64,000 nucleotides of DNA from Pyxicephalus adspersus (lineage: Eukaryota > Chordata > Amphibia > Anura > Pyxicephalidae). The position numbers were made by a program, and so were the translations under genes. The notes under the pieces were generated by a model. It was not told the DNA's origin and searched no databases. It worked only from the letters and a program-made list of their open reading frames with translations. Below, one piece after another: positions 24,911 to 34,603 of this stretch. The DNA is taken from the NCBI RefSeq assembly GCF_032062135.1, contig NC_092861.1, forward strand, positions 60,528,955-60,592,954, read 5' to 3'. The stretch's first letter is position 1. Each line of letters starts with the position of its first letter.

Positions 24911-25510
24911 GAATGCATGGAGTCTTGTTCAGTGTGTGTGTGCGCGTCTGTGAATGTGGACCAAAGGATTTCTAAGCATACAAACTATAAATTCTGTGTT
25001 TAAATCATATAGCTTATTCATACGGCTGGGTGCAGAAACCAACTAAGTTCATGGCATTTATCTAAACACACACAGGATAGGTGTTTTACCGACTAAAGGA
25101 TTTGTATTTTTATCCAGACTTTTTATGACCGCTACATAGCAGCACAGTCTATAATACTTATTCTATACCACAATACAGTGGTGTCAGTTCCTTGCCTCTT
25201 TCCTGCTTCATTGGTCAGGCAAAGAGCAGACAAATGCTGATAAGGTCATCTTTCTGCACACATGCACTGTTTCTGTCAAATTGTTCTTTTTTGGAGACTA
25301 AAACAGGTAAAAAACCAATCAGATTTTTATTACAACAGTCAGATAACTGAAAAATACGCTCTGATTGATTGCAGTGAATTTATTGCAATTATCTCACTGC
25401 TGTTTAGTCATTGAATAAGCAAGTTGACCCCAGTGATAGATATGATCTTAGATTCAACAAGAAGAGCTTTAGTTCTCTCCTTAAAATTAAGTTAATCTGT
25501 ATATTTTTAT
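24911..25510. other. Non-coding DNA with a short TG tract
   Basis: A (TG)n-like tract lies at about 24931-24948. Otherwise unremarkable. Confidence 0.45.
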
Positions 25511-25511
25511 T

Positions 25512-25930
25512 TGCTTTAATAATTTTTATTAGTTTTATAAATGAGAAAGAAAATACAGTCTTTGAAATACAACATTGTTACAATGCACAGTTTTAAAGTT
25601 ACAATAATATAACAATTAGAAGCAAGAATCCAGGTCTGGTGTGCAACATCTTGTACATCCCTGAGAATAATATTATTGGTGAAACGCATATAAATATGGA
25701 GCATAAAAAGCGTATAAATAAATACATAAATCTCATTCATCCCAATGAAAACAGTATTGTGATAACATTGTCATGTACATAAGAAGAAACTAAAAAAAAC
25801 AAAGAGCTGGAACCATTAGGAACTCGGGGAAAAAAAGGCCCAACAGGAAGAAAACAGATGATAAAGAAAGAAGGGGGAAAGGGGGTAGACCATCTTTAAA
25901 AAGTAATAGTGTGTGGCATATACAGTATTT
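25512..25930 (-). mobile_element. Probable L1-type LINE 3' untranslated end
   Basis: Read on the minus strand, a purine/pyrimidine-biased stretch (polypyrimidine at 25855-25885, complement of agaaagaagggggaaagggg) is followed by AT-rich sequence and ends in ctaataaaaattatt, a polyadenylation-like terminus. This order resembles L1/Tx1-type LINE 3' ends in amphibians. No reverse transcriptase sequence is adjacent, and no target duplication was found. The assignment is tentative. Confidence 0.4.
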
Positions 25931-26500
25931 ATAAATAGTGGCAAATTAGACCTCTGCTTTTATCAGAAAAAAATAGGTAATGGTGAACTTTGTACATTGT
26001 AGTCAACTGTTCATCCCCAATACACCTTAATCCTGACAAAAAACAGTAATACATTTGCTTTTGTGTCTCATGCCAATATTCAGTAAAAGATCTACATCTG
26101 TCCTGATGGGGTCAACTTCTGTCATAGGTCACCTGACCTTTCTGGAGGGTTTAGGTAACCTTCTGAAATGTCTTGCTTTCATCAGTCAGTTATTTGTATA
26201 TCTGCCTCAAAGCCCAACAAAACCTTAAATGAAACAACGCAAGTTCTTAAGGCAATCATGTTGATTAGTGTAAATTAGCTGGGCAGCTATATACAGCCAT
26301 GTCTTCCCATGTCTTTTCATTTCCTTGTATCCTATGACTTTTCTGATTGCTGACCACCTACTCCACACAACCATTTCACTTGTGTCCTGCCTTAAGTAAG
26401 CACATGATTTCCACTGTAATGGGAACATGCTTGAATTAGAATTATAGTCTGGCATTAATCCTCCTCATTTGGGTATCCAGGAAACACAGGGAATATACTG
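25931..26500. other. Non-coding AT-rich DNA, no gene seen
   Basis: Nothing recognisable beyond short chance frames. Confidence 0.45.
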
Positions 26501-26504
26501 TCAA

Positions 26505-26760
26505 AATTAATAATAATATTGTTATTATTAATAATAATAAACAGGATTTATATAGCGTCGACATATTAGCATATAATATGATGATTTTATATTTTTGACA
26601 CATATTGTGAAACATTATTATTATTAATATTATTTATAATAATATTAATAATAATAATAATAATAAACAAGATTTATATAGTGCCAACATATTAACATAT
26701 AATATCACAATTATATATTTTTGGCACATATTGTGAAAAATATTGTGAAAAAATTAGCCT
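26505..26760 (+). repeat. 'agcgctgtaca'-family module, tandemly duplicated (126-bp period)
   Basis: (AAT)n followed by aaacaggatttatatagcg and catatta appears at 26541 and again at 26667, each followed by atatt-rich sequence and cacatattgtgaaa. The shared downstream tail shows that the repeat was duplicated locally together with its flank rather than inserted twice. Confidence 0.75.
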
Positions 26761-27600
26761 TTATTGAACCGTTTTTTTCTACAGTTTAGGTTATAACATT
26801 GTGAAAAATAAATACTTAACTTTCTTGAAGGAAACAATATCCTCCTTTATGCTAATCCTGAGTTTTAAAAGTTTAAAAGACCTCAAGCTTTTCATTAAGG
26901 AGTTAATACGATGGTGCTTTATGCATAAATAATAATCATTAATAACACCCTTATACCTTCATATAGCGAAGGAAACCATTTTGAGACACATTAATATTCA
27001 CTAGGAAGTTATGTCATCCCTAATGAATTTATAGACTGCTCTCTCGTGAAAGCTGATCCAACTTACATATGTATGTTTCCACGGTGTGAATGGTATGTGG
27101 TGACTAGGTAAGAAAGTCTATAAAAAAAGTGTTAAACGAAACTAGCTGAGTGTTCAGCTTTCAGACATGAGAACACGCATAAGTAACTTGGTGTAGCAGC
27201 TTGAAATGTGCCATTTTGCTTGTACAAAATTGCTAGTTATGAATATAGTTATCTATATATGGTAAGGCTTAACTGACACTGTAAAGCAGCATGATGAAAC
27301 ACATGGAAGAATGATTAGGTTTTTCAAACTGTCTACTTTGTTTGTCTCTTCTGTTTTCTTTCTGTGATAATTAGGCAGTCTCTGAAGAAGCAAAAAGCAA
27401 TTTACATCAATGCCATAGTTTTGCATATCAAGACACATTTTTTCACATGCATGTACATGTATCTTTATGTGCTTTTCTCCATGAGTTGTTATGGCCATTC
27501 TTGCTGAAATAATTTGTATTGCTGTGAAGAACAAATGACTGTTTTACAGTAATAATAATAATTTATTAGAACATAATAAATAGTTTTTTTCTAAACATGA
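26761..27600. other. Non-coding AT-rich DNA, no gene seen
   Basis: A 93-codon minus-strand frame at 27253-27534 has no recognisable motif. Otherwise featureless. Confidence 0.45.
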
Positions 27601-27601
27601 T

Positions 27602-27805
27602 ATTAAAGGGGACCTTGCATAAAACGTAAAAACCTGTCTATGTGGGACCCCATTCCTCAAACAGAAAAAATATACCAAAAAGGTAAATATAGTAAAAAAA
27701 AATCATATAAAGAAAGTTTTAAGTAAAACAAAAGAAACTTACCTTGGACTCCAGCTTCCAACATTTTAGAGGTGTCATCCCTGCGTCTCCCTACTGCTCC
27801 CTGGA
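27602..27805. repeat. Possible 'ttaaaggggacc' interspersed repeat
   Basis: It begins ttaaaggggaccttgcataa and contains a GC-richer right half (cttaccttggactccagctt). This resembles a ranid repeat start, but no second copy or inverse terminus is visible in this window. Low confidence. Confidence 0.3.
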
Positions 27806-27896
27806 ATGATAGATACTTTAGGTGCTAGATACTGCAAGAATGAGCTCATAAATAGTCTTTAGTAGCATCTTAAGAAAGCCATCTAGAGTCATGGGG

Positions 27897-28122
27897 GCCT
27901 GATTTATTACATCTTTCCAAGGCTGGAGAGGATACATTTTCATCAGTGAATTTGGGTGATTTAGGAAACCTGGAAATGATTTCTTAAAAGTAATTCGCTA
28001 TTTGCTAGAAAATGTTTTCAATCCAAGACTAGATCCATTCCAGGTTTGTTGGATTACCCAGCTTCACTGATGAAAGTGTATCTTCTCCAGTCTTGGACAG
28101 CTTTAATAAATTAGCCCATGGT
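27897..28122. mobile_element. Palindromic 'agctctccaaggctgg' MITE, complete copy
   Basis: Left arm: gcctgatttattac, tttccaaggctggagaggat, acattttcatcagtgaat. Right arm: ggattacccagcttcactga, tgaaagtgtatcttctccag, tcttggacagctttaataaa. The arms are inverse of each other around a loop containing agctatttgct-like sequence, as in the 19.9 kb copy. Confidence 0.85.
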
Positions 28123-28400
28123 TAGAGCTAAATCTTTTGTTTTTATTTATTAAAAAATGGTTTCAGTTTTTCAGTTTTATTTTAATCTTTATTTGTAATA
28201 AGAAGGTGGTACTTACAGATAAGAAAAGCTTGCATGGCCTTCTAGTTGGTAACATATGGCTACAATAGTTGCACCATAACAGTATTACATTTTTTAATGT
28301 AAGTAGTTCATGAATTATCTGAATTCCTCAGCTGTCCAATTCTAATCAAACAGTAGAATCAAAAAAATGATGAATCATTGATTCTCCTGTTTAAATCAGC
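28123..28400. other. Non-coding AT-rich DNA, no gene seen
   Basis: No feature recognised. Confidence 0.4.
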
Positions 28401-28720
28401 ATTTCCCATGAGACAATGCATTTCAACTGTGAAATTTGAGAGCATTTCCTGGACCTCAAGAAGATCAGACGAGTTAATACTCTAGAAAATAAAACCAGAC
28501 TGCTAACTAGAAAAACCCACAGTGAAATACTTTGGCCACATACTGAGATGACAGCTTTCACTGGAGAAGACACTGATGTAGGGGGATTGAAGAGGATTGA
28601 AGCAAAAAGAGAATGGGATGAAAGGCTAAGATCGGTAGTTTCTGAAGAAGTAATCAACTTGTCTGGGATCATATATGTAGATGATGACAGATAGACCTAA
28701 TGTTCTAATGTCTGTGATGT
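28400..28720 (+). pseudogene. LINE fragment, C-terminal end of a BovB/RTE-like ORF2
   Basis: In the frame starting at 28522 the peptide reads VKYFGHILR, stop, QLSLEKTLM, stop. This closely follows the conserved C-terminal motif of BovB/RTE-type ORF2 proteins, (L)KYFGH(L/I)MRR..SLEKTLM, known from ruminant and squamate BovB. The two in-frame stops at 28549 and 28579 and later frame drift show that it is dead. Downstream (gaatgggatg..., about 28611) may continue the family in another frame. Only the extreme 3' end of the ORF is present, consistent with 5' truncation by reverse transcription. The exact clade (BovB, another RTE or a related SINE tail) cannot be fixed by eye. Confidence 0.5.
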
Positions 28721-29109
28721 CCATTGTTTCTGAATAACTGGACAACCTAAAGTTGGTGGAGGGTGCACTGATACAGTGAAAAGAGAGACTGGTGGAGAAA
28801 TAAGTGAATGAGTTCCTGAGATTCTATGTACATTCTGGAAAAAATAGACAATGTAGCCAGACTGGCAGCACAAACCATTATTCTACATCTCACCTGTACA
28901 AGCTGATCTTACCCTTGTCCCCGCTTATTCTCTAAGATACCTTATTGCTCGTTTAGGAAGCTTAGCCAACAGCTAGACTAACAGTAGATACTATGGGTAG
29001 GTTTGACTTTTATAGGGGAAGTCAGTTCAGATGCGGGATCCATATTATTGCCGGATCCATGGGCTGTTTTTGATATGTGGTTCACAATTTAGGTACTGTA
29101 ACAGTTTTC

Positions 29110-29153
<44 letters not shown>

Positions 29154-30572
29154 TCTCTGGGTTTCAAACTTCTCTCCTGCCTTTCTAACTATTTTTAATT
29201 GATTCTCTTTCTGAATATCTCTAGTATATCTCTGCTATTCATCTACCTCCATGATGCTGTTTTCCCGTATCTCAGTGTTTATAATTGCTAAATAATTCTT
29301 TCTCTTAGTCCTATGAATTAACAAAAAATGCAGTTATTTTACAATTTAAAAAAATGAAGAAACCTACTTCTTACCCTCAGTTGTTGGCAGCAGGTATTGC
29401 AAGTCATGTATGTGCACATGCAAGCACCCTCCAGCTGAACCATTGTTTGATGTTTTCATTTTCCAGGCTCAGAGGCAATAGTTCTACTTTTCTTTTCTCT
29501 ACCTAATCTTCAAAGTGTTGTCTAGAGAAAAAAAGAAAAAATGGTAATTTATTATTCTAAACATAATTTATTTTTCTTTTGTTATTACATGTCTTCTGCT
29601 GCAGGACATTCATATCCCTCTATGCATTTTTAATTTTGCTTTGGAAAATCAGTGCTTAGTATGATTATTAAAAATAACTGTGAAACCCTTTCAAAAGTGC
29701 TGGAGAAGACAGTGACGCCAAAACTGAATAGGGCCAAATTGGAGTAGAGAAATCAGTTACGCAGTCGGTGCACCAGTAGATGACACATAAAAATACAAAT
29801 GCTGCTTTCGATTGCAAGTAGTTTTTTTCAATGATCAAAATTTCTTTTTAATTATGCTGCTTGTTGTTGCAGATGTCAGCTAAATGTTTGTGCATATGGT
29901 ATGTCTGGAGTACCAAGAGTCGAGCCTTTTGTTGAACTCCATTATGGGACACAGAGGCCAGTTCCTTGGATTTTGAAAAATCTTTTTCTTTTAACAACTG
30001 TATCTCATCCTGCCCGTTTGTGTACATCTCATTAGGCTGTATTCTCAGGGAGGTCTCAGAACTACCAAACTATTTTCAATCAGCTTTTTAATTCCATTTA
30101 AAATATGAGGGAATGCACATTCAGGATAGGTGTGAATAAATGCCATGCACTGCATTCCACCAACCAAATGAACACAAGATGGGTAATCCTGGTCGTCAAG
30201 ACAACCTTTACATTGGATAATTTTGTAAAAGAGAGAGATGCTTTCAACTCTGTGGGACATCGACTAGAGCAGATGCAATGAAATATTAGTGGAGGCAAAA
30301 CCTGTGCTATCACATACAGGGACAGTTTGATAATTATTTTATGCTCCCAGAAGTAGAAGCCCCATGGTAATAGTAATCTCTGTGAATATTTTCATGTTGT
30401 TAAAGTACTGTAATCATTTATTTTGAAATATTTAAATGAGTTTATCGGTACATATCTGTAAAAGATAAATGTCAGGCTGACATCTAAACATTCTTTACAT
30501 CTCCACAGCCTTTAAATTAAAACATAGGTCCTGTTGCTTTTGTATCTTTGTTCATTCACACCTGCAAGCAAC
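28721..30572. other. Non-coding AT-rich DNA with a long TA microsatellite
   Basis: Apart from the (TA)n at 29114-29149 I see no repeat. 29690-29900 is a repeat-free, balanced stretch that may be conserved. Overlapping 71-codon minus-strand frames at 30045-30313 have no motif. Confidence 0.45.
29114..29149. repeat. (TA)18 microsatellite
   Basis: Uninterrupted alternating TA over 36 bp. Confidence 0.97.
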
Positions 30573-30580
30573 TAATACAT
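30573..30580. repeat. 8-bp target site duplication, left copy (taatacat)
   Basis: Directly precedes the hAT left terminus; an identical copy is at 31120-31127. Confidence 0.9.
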
Positions 30581-31119
30581 CAGAGGTAGGCAAACTCCTG
30601 CCTTTAGGACAGATATGGCCCAGCCAGTATTCCAGTCTGGTCGAACGCCCCCTTAGTTATTTATTGTTGGATCTGGCCTAATTGAATTGTCGCGTTATCA
30701 CGAGTTCCCGCGATATCATCAATATCATCGAGTTCCCGCACAGTAACCCCAATTACAATGCCTAAAGAGCAGAAGCAACGGGCAGCTACCATTCTCTGGA
30801 AGGTTGACCTGGAACATCGTGTCTTCAACCCTGAATGGACTGACGAATAATTCTTTGTCCAACGCGGCAACAAAGCCCTGTGTTTAGTGTGCAACGAAAC
30901 CAACAGCACATTCAAGTGGTCGAATCTCAAAAGGCATTTCGATGCCAAGCACGCACACTTGTACAGAGACTACACCTCGGATGAGTGGAAGACTGAAGCT
31001 GCTCGCTTGCAGTCACGGTTGAAAAAAACCTTTCCTTGGACACCTTGTTTCTTCTGGCCTAGTGTGCCTTCTTGACCTCCTGAAATGGCCTAGTAGTCCG
31101 AAAAGTTTGCCGACCCCTG
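30581..31119 (+). mobile_element. hAT-superfamily element, internally deleted, keeps BED-finger sequence
   Basis: The termini are inverted: the left end cagaggtaggcaaact matches the reverse of the right end agtttgccgacccctg at 14 of 16 positions. Perfect 8-bp duplications (taatacat) flank the 539-bp element. These are the hallmarks of hAT transposition. The interior encodes only the N-terminal part of a Charlie/GTF2IRD2-like transposase (see the coding remnant); the catalytic domain and dimerisation region are gone. It is therefore a non-autonomous deletion derivative that would have needed a transposase supplied in trans. Low divergence between the termini and the intact duplication suggest a moderately recent insertion relative to the neighbouring Tc1 fossil. 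Confidence 0.92.
30758..31075 (+). pseudogene. hAT transposase N-terminal remnant with BED-type zinc finger
   Basis: Translation begins at ATG 30758 (MPKEQKQRAAT...) and runs through RVFNPEWTDE to a TAA at 30848-30850, where related proteins carry an aromatic residue before FFV. The same frame then continues FFVQRGNKALCLVCNETNST and FKWSNLKRHFDAKHAHLY. This holds the BED/C2H2-like signature C-x2-C (LCLVC) with H-x4-H (RHFDAKH), so all four presumptive zinc ligands are intact. It ends TEAARLQSRLKKTFPWTP... at a TGA near 31073, about 105 codons from the ATG. GTF2IRD2- and ZBED-type hAT-derived proteins share the order VFN..W...YFFV, LCLVC and LKRH...KH. The part after about 31030 comes from the element's 3' terminal region, joined by the internal deletion. 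It cannot make a transposase; a zinc-finger peptide from an internal ATG is possible in principle, but nothing shows that it is expressed. Confidence 0.85.
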
Positions 31120-31127
31120 TAATACAT
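31120..31127. repeat. 8-bp target site duplication, right copy (taatacat)
   Basis: Identical to 30573-30580. It abuts the left edge of the palindromic MITE that follows. Confidence 0.9.
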
Positions 31128-31273
31128 CCCTGCTTTATTAAAGCTCTCCAAGGCTGCTTGCTAGCAAATAGCAGATGTCTTTAGGAAATACATTCCAGGT
31201 TTGCTGGATTACCCAGCTTCACTGATGAAAGTGTATCGTCTCCAGCCTTGGAGAGCTTCAATAAATCAGGGCC
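31128..31273. mobile_element. Palindromic 'agctctccaaggctgg' MITE, internally deleted copy
   Basis: It starts ccctgctttattaaagctct then ccaaggctg, then jumps to the loop (cttgctagcaaatagcag) without the inner left arm, so about 70-80 bp present in full copies are missing. The right arm (ccaggtttgctggattaccc, cttcactgatgaaagtgtat, ttggagagcttcaataaatc) is complete. It sits exactly between the hAT target duplication and the truncated Tc1 element. Confidence 0.8.
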
Positions 31274-31274
31274 A

Positions 31275-32286
31275 TAGTGAGGTTTTCGTGCACATTGTCA
31301 TGATAGCATCACTCAGTTGTTGCAGATTTGTCAGCTGCACATTCAAGATACAAGCCTCCTGTTCTAGCAGAGCTCAAAGAAAAACTATTGAAATGAGATC
31401 TGGTGACTGTAGACATCATTTGAGCACAGTGTATAAAGCCTAAGTCATTTTGAACTAATTTCTTGTCATGTTCAAGAAACCAGTTTGCGATGATTTAAGC
31501 TTTGTCACATGAAGTTGTTATCAAGTTGGAAGGAACAATCAGTACACACGGGTACACTTTGGTCATAGGTTGGACCTGGTTAGCACGACTAGGGTTCTCC
31601 ATGGAATTTAAACAATGCCTAGTTAGTACTAAGGCGCCCAAAGTGTGCAAAGAAAATATTCCCCTCACTATTCTTACTCCACCAGCCTGATCTGTTGATA
31701 GAAGGCAGGATGGCTCCTTGCTTTCATGTTGTTGATGCCAAATTCTGACCCCACCATTCAAATGTTGCAGCACAAACTGGGACTCATCAGACAAGGAAAC
31801 ATTTTTCCAATTTTGGTGAACTCCTGCATATTGCAACCGATTCCTGTTGCCTGTTGCTGACAGGCATGACACATGGTGTGGTTCCTGCTGATGTTGCCCA
31901 TCTGCTTCAAAGTTCAACAAATTGTGCATTCAGAGATGCTTTTCCACTTTCTCCTCTTGCATCAAGAAGGCCAGAGAATTGCCACTGAATGGGTATTTTC
32001 TTTATTTTGTACCATTTTCTGTAAACTCTAGAGATGACTGTGTGTGAAAATCCCAACAGATCAGGAGTTTCTGAAATACTCAGACCATCTTGTCTGGCAA
32101 CAATAATGCCACATTTAAAGTCACCTTTATTCCCAATTTTAATTCTCAGTTTGACCTTCCGCTGGTTTTCTTGATCATGTGTACATGCCTAAATGGACTG
32201 AGTTGCTGCCATGTGATTGACTGATTTTATATTTCTGTTAACACGCAGTTGAAAAGGCATACCTAATACAATGGCTGCTGAGTGTA
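31275..32286 (-). mobile_element. Tc1/mariner element (vertebrate Tc1-like), inactive, 3' end missing
   Basis: Read on the minus strand from 32286, the element begins tacactcagcagccattgta and runs through recognisable Tc1-like sequence: cagccaatcacatggcagca-like leader, a helix-turn-helix region (ctgagtatttcagaaactcc, ttgggattttcacacacagt) and the catalytic-core segment (ttgtctgatgagtcccagtt, attggcatcaacaacatgaa in degraded form). It reaches the part encoding ...LQQL.DAIM near 31290-31335. The last 100-150 bp, including the 3' inverted repeat, are absent and replaced by the MITE at 31273. Many indels and stops accumulate. Confidence 0.85.
31495..31929 (-). pseudogene. Tc1-like transposase remnant (DDE core, broken)
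   Basis: The longest surviving frame (144 codons) includes WKNVSLSDESQFVLQ, which carries the first catalytic aspartate in its usual SDES(R/Q)F setting. GGVRIWHQQHESKEPSCLLS follows, the normal continuation of this family. The frame drifts after that: the region that should hold the second catalytic aspartate (QQDNAPCH-like) reads ITTSCDKA, and the SPDLNPIE region is not recoverable in frame. Upstream, the DNA-binding domain is present at nucleotide level (about 32000-32150) but not in the same frame. Full-length members are about 340 residues, so this is a dead relic. Confidence 0.8.
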
Positions 32287-33427
32287 TATGACTATAAATC
32301 AGTCCAAACTTCAGTTTTCATCGCTCCTTATAACTGAAATACCCATTTTAGTCCAGACTAGAACCAATGAAAAATTAGTATGCCAAATTAGGATATTATG
32401 ATATAGTATCTTAGAACAATGTACCACAAAATTGCTGGTATTTGCAGTGCGGCGAACTCTTCGTTATGTTTTGTTCCTAGAGTGGAAAGCAAATGAAATA
32501 ACAAATGGTGACTGTGGATTGTGATGGAGTTATTATGCCTGTTTCCTGGTATTCCAAGTTACATGTTTTTGTAATTTGTGCTCTTGAATTTATGGTCTGT
32601 TTGGTTGCAGTGTGCGTGTGCACAGCTGGAGGTGTATGGGAGGGAAAGGAATGCTACAGAGGGCAATCAGCCTGGACTTCAGACTTGTGACCACATTTCT
32701 TCTTTATAAATAAGTAATATTTCCCTGCAAAGAGTAAATGCCCCAACAATAACTGCGTTCTAAAACCACTTTGTGGTTTCGGAAAGGTTAAACTTATTAA
32801 CCTATAGACTCAAACACGTGTTCCAAGAAAAACAGTTAAATTAACATGTTTAATAAAGAAAAGTACTTTCTTTTATACCATTGTTTCAGATTCTTTTCTA
32901 TTTATGTATTCTGGCCTGGCAACATTCAGCTTTTTTATTTCTATGTAGTGTTTGAGAATCCAGGCATTTAAGGTAAAGGAAACAATTCTTAATTATGATT
33001 TAGAAGGAAAAACTACTTTAAATTTGTATGGACAGGCCAGACAAAAGTGATGATATTATATGTACAAGCAACTTTCTTAAGACAATCTCTAATCCCTGAA
33101 AAAAACATGACATGCAAGAAACAGAATTTGAATTTGATTCATATTGCAGGCAAACAAAAAAGGGACGTGATAAGATAGTGGCAATCTCCATCTTCTCTGA
33201 TATCTTGGCACCCTAGGCACTGACTCAAACTCAGATTGTGAGTTTGGATAACAGATAGCTCAGAAATTATCACATTTTCAGTGTATTGCATAAATTGTAT
33301 TTAGAATCTATGTTTTGCAATCAGACTACAAACATGACAGTTGGGGTTCCAAGACAATGATGCCAATAAGTATTTGATTTTTTACCAAGGCCCCTTTATG
33401 TACTTTGTACAATTGTATACATTTTGC
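32287..33427. other. Non-coding AT-rich DNA, no gene seen
   Basis: Only short frames (61 codons at 32505-32690). No repeat recognised. Confidence 0.5.
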
Positions 33428-33428
33428 A

Positions 33429-33857
33429 TAAAGCTGGGTACACAGTGCAATAATTGTCATTAGAAAATGAACGACTAATGACAGATCAAAGATTATTCAC
33501 AATTATTTTGAACCAACGTATTGTGCACAATTCTGTACATGCTGTAACGATATGATTGTTCAAATAAAATCCAGTAATAATGTACATACGCTAGATACAA
33601 TCGTTTGAACGATGCAGGAAGTGACATGTAAGGATAAAGTGTATCAAAGAACAATCCACGATCACTGAATGACCGCACAGACAATAGATTGCGAACAATT
33701 GACGCCCAATCAGAGCTGCCGGGACAGTTGTTCGTTTCCAGCGACAATCCTCGTTCATCGGCATCGTTGTACACTTTTTTTGTTAATGATTATCCGACGA
33801 ACGGTTGTTAGTCATTTGTTTCCATCCATAATTATTGCACGTGTGTACGCAGCTTAA
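33429..33857. mobile_element. 'gctgcgtacacac' MITE, long complete copy
   Basis: The left terminus aagctgggtacacagtgcaa then taattgt and the right terminus attattgcacgtgtgtacgc then agctt are inverted repeats. The 3' flank reads ttaa. Inner segments also pair (gaacgattgt-like and acaatcctcgttcatcgg). At about 429 bp it is longer than the 22.6 kb copy, and CpG-bearing. Minus- and plus-strand frames of 60-90 codons inside are structural by-products. Confidence 0.85.
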
Positions 33858-34457
33858 TTCTTTTGTTATACAGTAGTTTGTGATTGATATCTGCTTTCCA
33901 TAGTTACCAGAAAGAGAAAGTTATAAAACAAATAACTCCTCAGTCTGAGTACCCTACAGTGGTTACAAGTTGCCAACTACTGGTAACTTGTAACCATAAA
34001 AACAAAAGTTTTTTTCTACTAAATTCTTCTTGTAGAGTTATAGAGAAAACAAAATTACATTATAAGACCATTCATGTCACTGTGTCTGCCTAAAGCCAAA
34101 GTCCAGCCCAAATTTGTTTACAGTTTTGTACTGGGAGGAGGAAAAATAGAACATCTCTCAGCTTTTTATTCTGTGTTTCCCTTTTTTTCAGTGTGTCCGC
34201 ATACACCAAGGTTGATTTACTAAAGGATTTTAGATTGTTCACTTAGTCAAGTACTAGTATTTTTCCTCTACAAAGGATAATTCACTTAATTTACTGAATG
34301 AGGCGAAGCTTTGCTGAATTTAGTCATTTAAATATATGGAAGCAAAACGCATGCTTTTATTTACATTTGTTTAGACGTGGTTGGATATTCTTTGCAAATT
34401 TTCAGGACATTTGCTATGCTAAGTGAAATATACCTTTCATGTTAATAATTCACTATT
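33858..34457. other. Non-coding AT-rich DNA, no gene seen
   Basis: No feature recognised. Confidence 0.45.
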
Positions 34458-34603
34458 CTTTTGATTTATTAAAGCTCTCCAAGACTGGAGAAGATAGACT
34501 GTTACGGGAGAACCTGGGTGATCCAACAAACTTGGAGTGGATCTGGTTAAGAAAACATTTCCCAACTATTAGGAAACAATTTTTAGAAATTCAGGTCCTA
34601 TGC
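34458..34603. mobile_element. Palindromic 'agctctccaaggctgg' MITE, left part
   Basis: gatttattaaagctctccaa then gactggagaagatag, and later gaacctgggtgatccaacaa then acttggagtggatctgg, match the left arm of the 19.9 and 27.9 kb copies. The right arm is lost or unrecognisable beyond about 34600. Confidence 0.75.

Noticed and set aside
29114..29149. Long TA tracts as possible replication or matrix-attachment signals
   Set aside because: They are ordinary microsatellites; nothing in the flanks supports a specific role.
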